From: Rhizophagus irregularis | Taxonomy: Eukaryota; Glomeromycota; Glomeromycetes; Glomerales; Glomeraceae | Assembly: GCF_026210795.1 (NCBI RefSeq) | Contig: NC_089442.1 | Span: forward strand, 2,976,001-3,040,000 | Reading direction: 5' to 3' | Length of the DNA: 64,000 nucleotides | In this document: positions 11,041 through 23,383 of the stretch, piece by piece | How positions within the stretch are numbered: position 1 is the first letter of the stretch | Layout: every line of letters begins with the position of its first letter | Translations under genes and position numbers: made by a program | Notes under the pieces: model-generated | What the model was told of the DNA's origin: nothing | What the model saw: the letters and a program-made list of their open reading frames with translations, nothing else | Databases searched by the model: none

Positions 11041-13780
11041 ATGGTGATGTCACTAAATTGTTTACTCCTAGGAAAGACTTCTTTTGATGATGCTTTTACG
11101 GTTATCGTTGCTGAAATAATGATTCTTTGGTATTAAAGATTTAAGTATTTCACACCTCAAGTTCCTTATTTGGAATAATAAAAAAGATACATTAGTCCTG
11201 ACATTATGAAGTTTTGGAAAGTTGACATCGCTGAAAGTGAAGAAGACACGCTTAAAGAATTTAAGAAGTTAATATTGTTGCCGAGCCGTTGAGATGTTTA
11301 ATGACTATTTTCAAGAACTTGCCCAAAGAAACATCCACATCATCGTACAAGTGCCCGTTGCTGGTAAGTGTCTCCCAATGATTTATCAAGGGCAATCCGT
11401 TTTGAAATGTGTAGCAAATTCTGAATCTGAAGAAAGCGTGTGTTATGTAACAAGCTATTGCATCTCCTGTCTGTATTTTCTTATAATGCAGAATATTAAT
11501 AAAAAACGCGAGCTACATATATAAGAAGTGCATGTGTAACGAATTCCTAGATATTTTGATTTTGCTAAACATTATTCGCGGATTGCCTCTTAAATAACTT
11601 CGAGCATTTATTAGTTGAAAAAAAATCTCTAACAAAGATTTTCATAGAAACCATAGAAGAAGCATTGAGAAATGCAGAGTATTATTAGGCGGAGCTAAGA
11701 GACAAGCTTGTCAAAAAATTCGAACTGGAACATCCAGAGTTATCAAACATATTTATGAAGAGAACATTAATTGCATCTGGAATTCCTGCAATTAATAAGA
11801 GGCCATTATTCGTATTGCATTCATACCGCACATTTCAGACAATAGTGGCCGTGAAGGCTACCTCCATGAAAAAATGTTCATTGCGCCATTTAACAATGTT
11901 ATGGAAAATCCTTGGCTCTGCAAAAATAAGAATTATTGAAAGCCAAGACAAAATACGGACAAAGGCAGATGAATGATTTTTTCTTTTTTTCTTGTTCTAG
12001 ATCTTTCTTTATATGAGCTACTTTGCAAAACATTTGGAATTTACCTTTCATTGGGTGCCGGAAATGGTTTCATAAACTTGGGATCTCAAGACATGGACGT
12101 TTCTATCGATGAATTGGGCAAACACTTAATTGCAAATGACCCTGAAAAAACACTCTCTATGCACTTAAATTCACTCGTGCAATGATTCTTAGCCGATTAT
12201 TCATTTTAAACAAACTTTTAGATTCCATAATCAAGATTACTATCGCAATTTTACACCAAAGCAATGGCTTCTAATGCAACTCTCGCCAAGAAAAATTAGT
12301 GGAGAAGACTTTTGGTTCCCACTCACGTGCTTTTCGTGGATTAGATCAGGAAGTTCAGGATAAACTGGTCAGTACATTTATCAAGAAATTCGAAACCTTG
12401 ATCCCTCAGCAAAAGAAGTTACCAATCATGATTGATGAATCACAAGTGGCCATCAATTTGTACAAGGAACATTTTTCTACAACTCAAACTTGTGGTCAAC
12501 TACGACCATTTTTTACTATTTTACTTCGGACAGCAGTACGGATAAGCTATGTCTTGTACTATAAGGAACAGGAATGAGTTTTGATGATATCAAGATTCAT
12601 GCTGATGCCACATATATGAATTTTGTGGATTTTATGAATGTAATGAGTTGAGTATGTTTATTCGACGCTAGATGACAAGCTGATAGAAGCCACATTCAAT
12701 ATTTTTCGGGGCGCCGACGATTTGTACTGTAGTACAGTTTCTGGAATATGCTCTATTAGATTCATCTTCAGTGTCCGTACGGGTTTGCCCAGCTTTGTAT
12801 TTTCAAACGTCTAGCGGATCTAAATACATTTGAGATGGATGCCATCACAGTACGAATAGTAGAACCTATTCCCATCTTGACGTTTAAGGAATATTTGAAA
12901 AGTATCCTGATGAATTTGAGACCAGTTATTTCAAAATCTAAATTCAGTTCATTGCATCATGCGCAGGTTTTCTTTTCGAGCCTTGCTTGACCATTCCACT
13001 CGTAGAATTATTTAATGCGAAAAGTTGTAAGGAACACTATCTTTTTATCAACACTAACGCTGAGAATATTAATCATCTGGATTTACTCTCTTGTTAAGCA
13101 ACCTTGATGATTGCAACTCGACCATATTTAGTTCAAATGATATTATGATTTAACCTGCCTGCTTTTCTCAATAATTCTACTACTACTTTCTTTATGCCGG
13201 AAAGAAGCTGGTCCAGATTTGGTGTGCATTGTTCAGTCCCATACTCCAAATGGCATTGTCGAGGTTCCCCTTTTTCTTCAGGCAAGACTAGTGAAAGACT
13301 CATCTGGTGTCACAGCTAAACGTACAACAGATCCGCATCATTTCTATTCTCTTGGAGATAAACAAACTAATTTGAAAAAAGAGGTTAAGAGGCGAAGTGC
13401 TTGATTGCTTAAAATCTAAGTATTGTAAGGCATCTGAGCTCTCGTGGATCCATTTTCTTGTAGTTTTTCCTACCGAAACTAATGCGGAAAGCAAATATAC
13501 TATATATAATAAGTCACGACCAAAAAGAACGGTAGCTGCTAATTTTAACGACATAGAAGGTATTTAATCTCCATTGCTTAAATTTCCTATAATTTATCGA
13601 TCTTAATCAATTCTTTGGTTTACTAATTTTTCTAGCCAATGTACTATTTATCGTAATCAATCCTTCTAATGCCGAACATTTCTATATTTCTAATCAAGTT
13701 TCGGGCATAATATGTTGAAGGAATTAAAAACGTATAGCAGATAATGAAGAACTAGAGCTGGAGGAGTAAGGTATCATGAA
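11041..13780 (+). pseudogene. Crinkler (CRN)-like pseudogene
   Basis: The first frame (from ATG at 11041) reads SLNCLLLGKTSFDDAFTV, which resembles the N-terminal ubiquitin-like header of CRN proteins. CRNs were first described as secreted oomycete effectors and are abundant in Rhizophagus. Further frames continue the family in order: FNDYFQELAQRNIHIIVQVP (about 11296-11360), an ATPase-like stretch with LPIMIDESQVAINLYKEHF (about 12418-12475), SFDDIKIHADATYM (about 12573), and C-terminal text with VCIVQSHTPNG...TDPHHFYSLG (13219-13360). They lie in different frames and are separated by stops (for example soon after ILWY at 11134) and frameshifts. The gene is dead over its whole length. An exon-like end follows after 13560 and runs into a small tandem duplication. 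Confidence 0.65.
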
Positions 13781-13788
13781 AGTTTATT

Positions 13789-13947
13789 GATTAATTGTGG
13801 TCTTTCCTTTTTGCTAAGTGGTATTTGTTTCCTATTTTAGCGAGAATCTAAAAGGACTAAACTAGCGATGATTAATTGTGGTCTTTCCTTTTGTTAAGTG
13901 GTATTTGTTTCCTATTTTAGCGAGAAATTAAAAAGACCAAATTGATG
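13789..13947 (+). repeat. 81-bp tandem duplication
   Basis: Two adjacent copies (13789-13869 and 13870-13947) of a unit beginning GATTAATTGTGGTCTTTCC and ending in a TTTTAG-CGAGAA acceptor-like step differ by a few bases. The duplication lies at the last exon/intron junction of the CRN relic, so it has doubled an intron 3' end with the start of the following exon. Confidence 0.75.
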
Positions 13948-14339
13948 ATTAAGTTACAAATCATTTTTTATAGATAATACAAGTGGTAAACTAATAGTCT
14001 AAATTTTAGAAAAATTAAGTTTCTCTATATAAAAAATTTTAATATACCGTACAGATTGCTATACATAACAAATTCCTATACATGTATCATTGTATCAATG
14101 GTTTATCTATACCACTTAACTTTTACCACAAAATGCAAAAAACATTGTGCACTTTTTTATGAATTACGATTTAAGTTATGCATTATTATCGCACCGTCTT
14201 TAAAAAATTGTTTATTGATTATAATAACAAATATCAACACTCAATATAATAAATTTAGGTTTGCGTATTTCGTAATAAAAAATCTACATTTTAATTTACT
14301 CTATACAAGATAAATTTTAATATAAAATTTAATTAGTCT
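13948..14339. other. intergenic
   Basis: AT-rich. The only open frame (14056-14313) has no recognisable features and is likely chance. Nothing supported. Confidence 0.5.
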
Positions 14340-14830
14340 AAAACTTTTAAACGGTCATAATCGCATTTAAGTCGCGATCTTTTTCACAATTTGACAAGTC
14401 AGAATCTTCATATTCTAATTTTTCGCTTATCTCCTTTTTAGAATAAGAAACAGTAGATGTATGATTGTTTTCGGATTAAATGCTATTAAGTTCTTAATTT
14501 AATTGGTGAATATCTGGCCGTTTTTCTGGTTCATGTTCCCAACATTCTATAATCACAATTAGTTTACGACAAGAAGAATTAACTAGTACCAAAGGAAATC
14601 ATTTCCCCACAATTATTTTCATACTCACTTCGGTACAGCTCGATAAATTTAACATTTGTCTTTATTACAGGTTTTTCTCTCAACCCATCAAAAATGGCGA
14701 ACATAAGAGAAATAAGATCCTTTTTTTCATAATTGAAGATGAACGACTGGTCAATTCCCAGAATAATACTCCTAAACTATATATATCAGATTTCTCGTTT
14801 ATCTTATGATCAAACGTTTTAATATGCTAT
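14340..14830 (-). pseudogene. TKL-type kinase C-lobe relic
   Basis: Read on the minus strand, the pieces match the C-lobe of the TKL-like kinases in this window, in the correct order. First comes a KSDIYSLGV-like step (about 14790), then a loop (LMFAIFDGLREKPVIKTN) near 14660-14710, then IIECWEHEPEKRPDIHQLN (about 14505-14560), the conserved CW...P.KRP motif. Stops and frame changes separate the pieces, and no N-lobe was found upstream. Typical decay of an expanded kinase family. Confidence 0.65.
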
Positions 14831-16210
14831 AAATGGACATATTGCTAATGGATACTGATACAACATGAAATGGGGGGAATATATCGATAATTATTTACTG
14901 AGAGGAATACGGCCATTTAAGTATTAGGGGATTTTTGTACCATGTACCAAGCAAGAAACATTACACCTTAATTTTTTCACACGAAGTCTTAGTACAGTTC
15001 GGGAAAGGGGAGACAACATAATGTAATTGCGATACATTTGAAATAGTGGTTCGATGTGGATTTTACAAAGATTATGGGTATGGGTTTATTCGTATACTAT
15101 GGATAACACTAACAGAAGAAATAGGGAGTGATGTTTATACCGGACAATTGGAATAAGTTAAACCATGTAGAGTACCACTGTAATGATTACAGTATCTTAG
15201 CGTAGACGCTTTCACGTTACTAATCACTTGAAATGGAATAATCCGGCAACTATATCTGATACATATCCTAATAGAACAATGACCATCGCGCTGTTACATG
15301 GCTAGACACTATATGGTAATCTTTTACATCCGTCTTTATTACGTGTGTATTATGTTTCACATATTGGGTGCCCTTTAATTATGCGTTAGAAAAATTTGGA
15401 ACTAAGAAAACATTACAGGTAAGAGAGATGTCTTACCCTTTTCACAATGGAAATTCTATCTAGTAACGAAAAAAATATAACGATTTATCCACTCCAACTT
15501 ATTACACGAATACCTTGAATTCAGCGTATAAAATCTATTCTAAATTCGCCGGATTTTCCGAAAGATTCCTTGTAAAACCGGAAAGATTTTTAGATTCCAG
15601 AATTTTTTTTTGGATTATGGCATATTAGATTTCCGGGAAATTTATTAGTACCGGAGTATATTCAGTGAATATCCTTTTTTAAGCAAATCCGGAATTTTCA
15701 ATTTATTTCGGATTTTTTCCGGTATTTTCTTAGAAATTTTTTACACGCTGCCTTGAAAATCTCGACACAGAGTGTGAAAAACTAGGTATAGGACTTTCAT
15801 CACAGTCTTGTTTACCAACGGATTAAATTGGTCTTTATGAATAGTTTATAGCTCTATTTGTATAACGATATTTACAAATAAAAAAGAAATTATATAACCG
15901 GCTGATATTTAAAATATTCGATATCTGCAAATTCTGCATAAGTTATGTGTGATCAACTTGATAATGTATTAATACTGCACGTTATCAGTAATTTCTCACA
16001 GTATTGTGATCATCATAACAGATTTACTTGTTTTTTGTTTGTATATTTTTTTTTTTATACTTTCTATTTCCCCCTAACACGAGCTATATTTATTTATTTA
16101 CTTATTTATATATATATATACATATTTTTTTTTGTTTACATAATTTTTTATAAAAAAAAAAATTACGTTGTCTTCAACTACTTTTACTTTTGGTTCGAAA
16201 GTTTTTTTTC
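14831..16210. other. intergenic and promoter region
   Basis: No gene supported. At 15540-15730 the phrase ccgga/ttccgg recurs in both orientations and may be a decayed inverted-repeat element. From about 16100 a (TA)-rich stretch precedes the start of the large gene at 16211 and could act as its TATA region. The open frame at 15945-16265 is low-complexity Phe/Tyr-rich and overlaps the gene start; I take it as chance. Confidence 0.45.
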
Positions 16211-19200
16211 ATGTCTGTACATTCACAAACAACCAAGAAACGTCATTCTTCTAAAAAAAAAGTAGAAGATTCATCATTTAACACGTCAAATAGTTCTAAT
16301 TATAGTTATATTTCACAACGTTCAAACGAATATGAATTTCAAGATACTACCGAGAAATTATCAATACATTCATCAGGAAAAGAAGGTTTAGAAGATTATG
16401 TTTTAAATAAATTTAAAACTTTAAATACACATTATAATGATAATCCTGAAATACTAAATATGGTCACGTTGTTAAAGAGAGGTAGACGTAAAGAGAGATT
16501 AAATCAACTTGATAATTTAACAAGAGAACGACGTGTAAAACAAAAACAACAACAACAGCAACAACAGCAACAATCATCTCACGATCCACATCATTTAGGA
16601 AATATTGATGATTTATTGTTTAAATCTCAAGAAAGATCAAGAGTTAAACATAATGATCATGGTTCAAAGAATGTTAGAATACAAAGTTATCAGGAAAGTG
16701 ATGATGATCAAAGAAATGATATAATTCAGGAGAATTTTACTCAGATGAATGATTTTACGGTAAATCAAAAGGATATTAATAACAATAAACAACCTTTAGC
16801 AAAATCTTTATCACAACCATTATTACCAACAGAACCACCTCCTCCTAATACTGTTAATACTGGTATTCGTAATTTAGTGCGCCCACAAGCTAATAAAGGG
16901 TTCGCACCAAAATCAAAAAAATACGATTCAGAAAATATTCATTCGTATATGAATTACAAAGCAAAACTTCAAGAAAAAGCTAAGCGTAAGAAAGAATATG
17001 ACCTAATGAGGAAACAAGTAATTAAAGAGGAGACGAATAAAAGATTAAAACAATTAGAGGAATTTAGACGAAAACAAAGGAAAGAAAAATTGGCTCAGCT
17101 ACAGGAAGCTAAGAATCGAGAATTAAAACTTAATGAAAATATTATAGATGATGAATATCAAGAGATCAGGAAACAACAAAGAAGAGAAAGAATGGCAGAG
17201 ATTGCAAGAGAATCAAGGGATTCTTCAATTAATTATTCTCTAGATGAGGATAATGAAAATATAGAATATTGGGAAAATTTAACTCCTAGTAATATTGGAT
17301 GGAAAGAATTTCTTTCAGTATCACAAAAAAAAGAAAATGATAATTCACAATTTTATAACTGGACTTTAAATACCGACCAACCTGATAAATATGAAGAGAA
17401 TATTTTAAAGGCTTTAGCACCAGATCAATCGTTTAAACAGATCCTTAAAGAAAGATATGTATTACAACCTGTGATCGGTAAAGGTGAACAACAAATCATA
17501 GAGGAAAAAGACGAAATGACAAGCTTATCACATCCTAGAGAGAATCAATTTGAGCCAACTAAACCTGTTGGCGTGCAGATCCAAAAATCTTTGGATAATA
17601 AAAAATTAAAGAAAGGTTCCCAATTAGCACCACAAATATCTAATCAACCCCAATCAAAGCAAAAAATACAGAAAGAAACCCCAATTTCAAAGCCTCCACT
17701 AAAATCAATTCAGCGTTCACATTCAGAGGGGAGACCAAAAGAAAATATTCGAACGATTGCAAAAGTTCAGGGCTGGCTGAATCATTTTGAAAAGTTTGAT
17801 GAACCCGAAAAAATCGAAAATAACTCAAAAGTTCCATCACCAAGTAATATTGTAGAGGATTGTTTAAGCTCGGATTCCTCGACTGATAATGAAACGTCAA
17901 CAATGGGAGATTCAAAGCCATTACTAGATCTATTATCAAAAATTAGATCGACAAAAACGAAATTAAATGCTCGGGATAAGGCTGCTTTAGAACTTCATCA
18001 AAAGACTTTGGAAACTATGCAAAAAATAGTTACAGATTTGATTGAAAAACACGATGAAATCGCAGAGCGTGATCAGAAAATAAAGGATGGTAAAAAACAT
18101 GTTAGAGAACTTTTAAATACTATAACAGGAAAAGATACGAGAGATATTATTGATGCTTTAAGGTTTTTATTAATTAATAATATATATATGTATATTTTTT
18201 CCTTAGATTTATTCATTACTAAAATTTAACTTATCTTGATTAGTATATCTCTCGATCAACCGCCCGAAAACTTTGGTTCAACAAGTAATTCTCTAGACGC
18301 TCTTCTGAAACAACTTCAAAAAGCTACTGATGGACTAAAAAATGTTGAAGGGCAGTTAAATAGGAAAGAAAAGAGATTAAAAACTGCGCTAGAAATTGCT
18401 CAAGATTTAGTTGACAAGAGATTAAATTTAATTAACTGGGAACGTAAATTACAGAAGCATGAACAACGTGTTAATAAGATTTCAAGTCATATTGGTGAAT
18501 CAAAGGATTCAAGTATAATTAATCAACGAAATGATGGATCAAGATATATTGGAAGTGTTCTAGGATCGTTTATCGAAAAAAAGGAGAGCGAAAACAATAA
18601 GAATTTGGAACAGGATCAAGAAAATAACGCGATTAGGCCTAGTACTAATTCGGGTCCTTCTAGATCACAAAAAGAAGTTTGTACAGAAGATGGTTGGGAG
18701 AAAATAGTATTTCGTTCAGTACCAGAAAATGATCTCGCCAGTAACAATTCTTTATCTACGAATAACGATAGATTTTGTGGACAAATCGACAAAAATAATG
18801 GAAAACCCCCATCTGCAGAAATAAATGAACAAAAATATGATGAAAATTTGAATGGTTGGTTTATTATTTATACGTATGTGTTTTTTCATGATATGCTTTT
18901 TTATATTTATTTAACATTAAAATAATATACAATTCCAGATATGAGTCACTCGACAATTAAATCATCTGAAACAAATCAAATGACGGTCATTTCTCAAATG
19001 GATGAATATTTGTTATTATTAGAAAAACATAAAATAATGAAAGAATATTTAGGAAAGATTGGTGATAATCAACAAAGTATTAAAGACTACTTATCAAAAG
19101 CTGATAATAACCGTGATGTTAATTGTTCTGCTATTAATAGTGAATACTTTAGACCAAATGTAACTTTTGAAGAAACAGCGATAACAGAAGTCATAGGTGA

Positions 19201-20266
19201 TACCCCTATAGAAAAAAAGGTTGATAAAGGAAATGGAAAACAAATTAATAATTTTACACCAACATTACCAGCATTGCCGACATTTGATCAACTTACAAAT
19301 GAAAATTTATTAGAAACCGAACCAAATATTGAAGATTCAGATTCAGATTGGCAAGAATTAACATCAAGATTTAATGGACTCAGCTCTGCAAGGAATAAAA
19401 TAGGTTCACATTCTTAAAATATTGTATTTGCGATATGAAAAATTTCGACCTATGTTATATAATCTTATTATTCTACTAATTAATAGCGAAGCAAAAATCC
19501 TCTAAACGTGTTAGCAAGCCTACTCCTCTGAATAAATTTTCGAAGAAAGTTCTCACCACAGGTAGCTTAGCTCGTAATGGTGATTGGGAAAATGTAGTGT
19601 TGAAAATACAAAATAAAAGTCACCTCCAAAAAACTCCAAACTTCCTCAGTAGTAAGAAAGGTATGGTATTTTTCAATTAATTCGTCGTTCATTTAATTAA
19701 TTAATGGTTTAAAACTTATTTAATATTTTTTTTTTATTTAAGATGATCATAATAACAATAACAATATATCTAACAGCAATTTCTTCGTTAATACTGAAGG
19801 AAAACTTGGAGGAATTTTTGCAAATGCATCTCAAACTAGTTCAACGGGAACCGTAAAGAATTTCAACAAGGGTGTGATCGACGCCAAAAATAATGCTGGA
19901 CCTCTAACAACAAATCAAAAAGGTACTTTAACATCAGAAAGATCTATTTCACTTAATTTAGGAGATTATGTTAGTAGATCGTTTCCAGCTTCACAAAAAA
20001 TTCTCGAAAAAGAAAAAAAGGAAGACATTTGTGAACAAACAAATTCTATGATATCTCAAGAAATTCCAAAATATAATTTTGAAGGAAAACAAGAACATAA
20101 TACTAATATCAATATTAAAGACAATAATGATGCAATAGAAAATAGCGATGATAATAATAACAATGATAGCGAAAATATGCAGTCGGAGAGTGGATTGGAT
20201 TTTTCAGAGGTTGTTAATAGCTTGCCGGGATGGAAATCTTTTGTTCGTTGGTTACAAGAAGCGTAG
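16211..20266 (+). CDS. large charged coiled-coil protein with repeated Trp motif (5 exons, 1241 aa)
   Basis: Exons: 16211-18162, 18244-18854, 18939-19403, 19487-19660 and 19743-20266; total 3726 nt, in frame. The start is the first ATG after the in-frame TTTTTTC stretch (MSVHSQTTKK); an upstream in-frame ATG (16190) is possible. The product is hydrophilic with no signal or membrane segment. It has a polyglutamine run near residue 115, long Lys/Glu/Arg helices around residues 250-340 likely to form coiled coil, and more coiled coil in exon 2 (LKQLQKATDGL...KLQKHEQRV). A short tryptophan motif recurs six times: GWKEFL, GWLNHF, GWEKIVF, DWQELTSR, DWENVVLK and, at the C-terminus, GWKSFVRWL. Three of the four introns begin with GTT, not GTA/GTG. 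The protein family is not recognised; a cytoskeletal or scaffold role is only a guess. Confidence 0.72.
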
Positions 20267-20797
20267 ATAAGGCAAAGTAAAAACTTTAAATTTAGATGTA
20301 AACAAATTAAAGTTAATATAAAAAGGTTGAGGGCGTTGAAGTGCGGCCATTTATATAATAAATAAATCATGTCGTATAACGACAAACTTTGCGCATATGC
20401 ATATATTAAAATTATAGATGATAATTAATTAATTAAATATGAGATCAACAAAGAATTTTCTCGTTTTTATACATATTAAAAAAAAAAATTTGATAGATTA
20501 TCAAACCTTTATTATATACGGCTTTATTATAAACTTTATTACAAAAATGCGAAAATAAAGATGATGAGATGATTCTATATTCTATTAAAAAAAACTTTAT
20601 ACTGTATCACTACTGAATGATTATTTAATCTATCTTGTATTAAAACAAAATTAATTATTCATTTAAATAAATAAATAAAATAAAATAAAAAAAATAAATT
20701 ACAATACTATCCCACCAAATTACTCCATCAAACTACTGCACTGTAACATTTAATCTGAAACAAACAAGCAAAAAAATCATTAAACAAAAATATTTAC
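20267..20797. other. convergent intergenic region
   Basis: This is the shared 3' region of the coiled-coil gene (plus) and the golgin gene (minus). AT-rich, with AATAAA-like steps in both orientations (for example around 20360 and 20665-20690). No gene seen. Confidence 0.5.
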
Positions 20798-23383
20798 CTA
20801 TAAGACTCCAAACCCTATCACAACTTGATTGGAATTTGTCGCATCAATAGCATTTTCTTTTAAACTTTTTGTTTCCTCTGGACTTAATTGTAATATTGTT
20901 GATATTACGGGAACCAAAGGCTCACGGCCGGATGGTTCTGTCTCAAAAAACTTGAGAACAACATTTTTTAAATATTCTACACTCAAATTTTGCCGTTTCT
21001 CTAATCTATCTAATTTACGAATCTCTTCTTTCAATATCTAGATTATAAGGTTTTAGATATGTTAATAGAGATAATAATCTAGTTAAAAATAACTATATAA
21101 TCATTACCTTCTCTTGATCTAATAACTTTTGAACTTGTGCCTCACTTTCATTCAACATTTCAGCCATATGTTGTAATTTAAATGTATTATCCTTATCTTT
21201 ATCAGACACATTAGATGTACGTTCTTCCATATCTGCTAGAAGGTCGGATAATGTATCTTGAAAAAAAAAATATATTTTTAATTTATATCAAATAGTTGTA
21301 ATAATAAAATAATATAGAAGAAAATAAAATAAAAATTGATTTAAATTACTTACTACTATTACGACTTGTAAAAGATAATGGGGACGAAGAACGACTACTA
21401 TCATTTTTAATAACGTTCTTTACAGCTGATATTGATGCTACTTGCGTTTTACCAGAAATTTGTTTTTTAAGTTCCTCTATTTGTTCATTACGTTGTGATA
21501 ATTCTAATCTTACTTGTGATAATTCCTCACCAAGTTGCTATAGAGATAATAAATTATTCAATAAATCAATATTTACTTGAATCAAATAATTATTTAACGT
21601 TCTTTAATATATCACCTCTGAAATTTTTTGTAAAGCTTCATTCTCCTCTTGCTTTTGCTTAAGATTTTTCTCTTTTGCTTCTATTGCATTCTTAAGTCTA
21701 TCTTCAAAATCTTCAACATTAGCTAAGTAACGAGCTTCAGTTTCTTTGAGTGCTAAAATTTCATATTAAATTAGAATAAAACACATTACTAAATTAATAA
21801 TAAGATAAGAATAATAACCTGCTTTTAAATGTTCATTATCTTCTGTTAAATTATCTAATTGTTTTTGAATTGATTTTACGGTATCGGAGTTTTCCTTTGC
21901 TGCTCTTTGTGCTTTTTCAAAATCATTTTCAAGTTGTGTATTGAGTTCATATGCACGCTTAAGATCTCTTTCAGCAACTTTAAGTTTGTCCTGAGCATAC
22001 TTTAATTCAGAAGACTTGAAACTAATTAAAGAAAAAAAATTGTGAGTGATTCTTATAATAGTTGTAAAGTATATATGTTATTTAATTCTAACGAACATTA
22101 GCTCAGATTCTAATTTTTTATTTGCAGCTACTAATTCTAAAATTTCTGTATCGTTTTCTCCCCTTGAATTTTTTTGTTCTAGTAATGCGTGAGCTCTTGT
22201 CTTGTATTGTTGGAACTCTTCTTTTACTTGGACAATTTGTTGATTTGACTGCCTAAGTTTTGATTCCTAATAAAAAAATTCAAAAAAAAATTTTAGTATA
22301 CGTATAATAATATATTAAATATTAAATTTTAACATATTTTGAAATTCAACTAATTACCAACTGTTCTATTTGTGCATTATATGTAGCTGACTGACTATGC
22401 ATTTCCGTTGTCAATTTTTCTGTTGACTCTAGAAGAAACAAAAATTATGTAAATTTCTAGGTAAAAAATTATACGATCAAATATTCACTAAAAAATAATT
22501 TACAAACTTTTGCTTTCGTCTACAATATTCTTTGCTTCCTCATATTTCTCTTTCATACTTTCTATAGTTGCTTTAAGCTCTTCAATCTCTGAATCTTTTG
22601 ACGCAACAGTTTGTCTTAATTCCATCAAAGTTTTATTAGCACCATTAAAGATCCCTATAAATGTATAAATGATTTATTTTTTTTTTTTAAAAAAAAAATA
22701 AATAAATAAAATAAAATAAAATAATTAATTAATTAAATTAAATTAAATTTTAAACGAACTAAAGAGTAGTTTAATTAAATCTTATTTGCCTCTCATTTTT
22801 TTCATTTTTTCATCAAATTCATTTTTTGTCTTATCTAACTCAGCTAAAAAAATTTTAAAGAAAAAAAAAATATTCGTTAAAATCAAATAAATAAATAAAT
22901 AAAAAAGAAAAGCTATAAAAATAAATATATATAATATAAAATTTACCAGTTCTCTTGTTAAGCAATTCCTGAATTTTATTAATATCATTTTGTTTTCCAC
23001 CTAATTGAATTCTTAAATCTTTAACCTAATAAAAAAGAATATATATGTATATTATATGCATTTAACTAATAAACCTAATAAAAATTTAAAATAATATCCT
23101 TAATAAATCCAAATAATAATATAATAAATTATTTATTATTTATTATTTATTACCTCTTCTTGAAGTGTAAAATTTCTACTTTCAAGATCATCATTCTTTC
23201 CACGCGAGTTTGGTGTTGGACTCTATTTAGAAATAAAAGGAAATAATTTAACATTATTTACCATTATTCGGAACTTTTAATAGATCAAAGATAAACACAT
23301 GAAATCATACATACTCCAGTCCTTATATTTCTCGCTATATTTGCAAACTTTCGATCATGTTGTTCCCCGACTTGTTCATCCAT
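20798..23383 (-). CDS. GRIP-domain golgin (12 exons, 523 aa)
   Basis: Exons on the minus strand: 23315-23383, 23154-23222, 22947-23025, 22790-22843, 22508-22654, 22358-22428, 22097-22266, 21819-22021, 21616-21752, 21354-21537, 21108-21256 and 20798-21037; total 1572 nt, in frame. The protein is almost entirely coiled coil (Lys/Glu/Gln-rich heptads). It ends in a GRIP domain: residues VEYLKNVVLKFFE followed by LVPVISTILQLSPEE, with the tyrosine that in golgins contacts Arl1-GTP at the trans-Golgi. By family knowledge it would tether vesicles at the late Golgi, like yeast Imh1 or animal golgin-97/245, although it is shorter than most. The intron after exon 4 is GC-AG, and three others start with GTT. 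Its start codon is preceded by an A-rich leader. Confidence 0.85.

Noticed and set aside
20056-20385. 109-codon minus ORF
   Set aside because: Antisense of the last exon of the coiled-coil gene.
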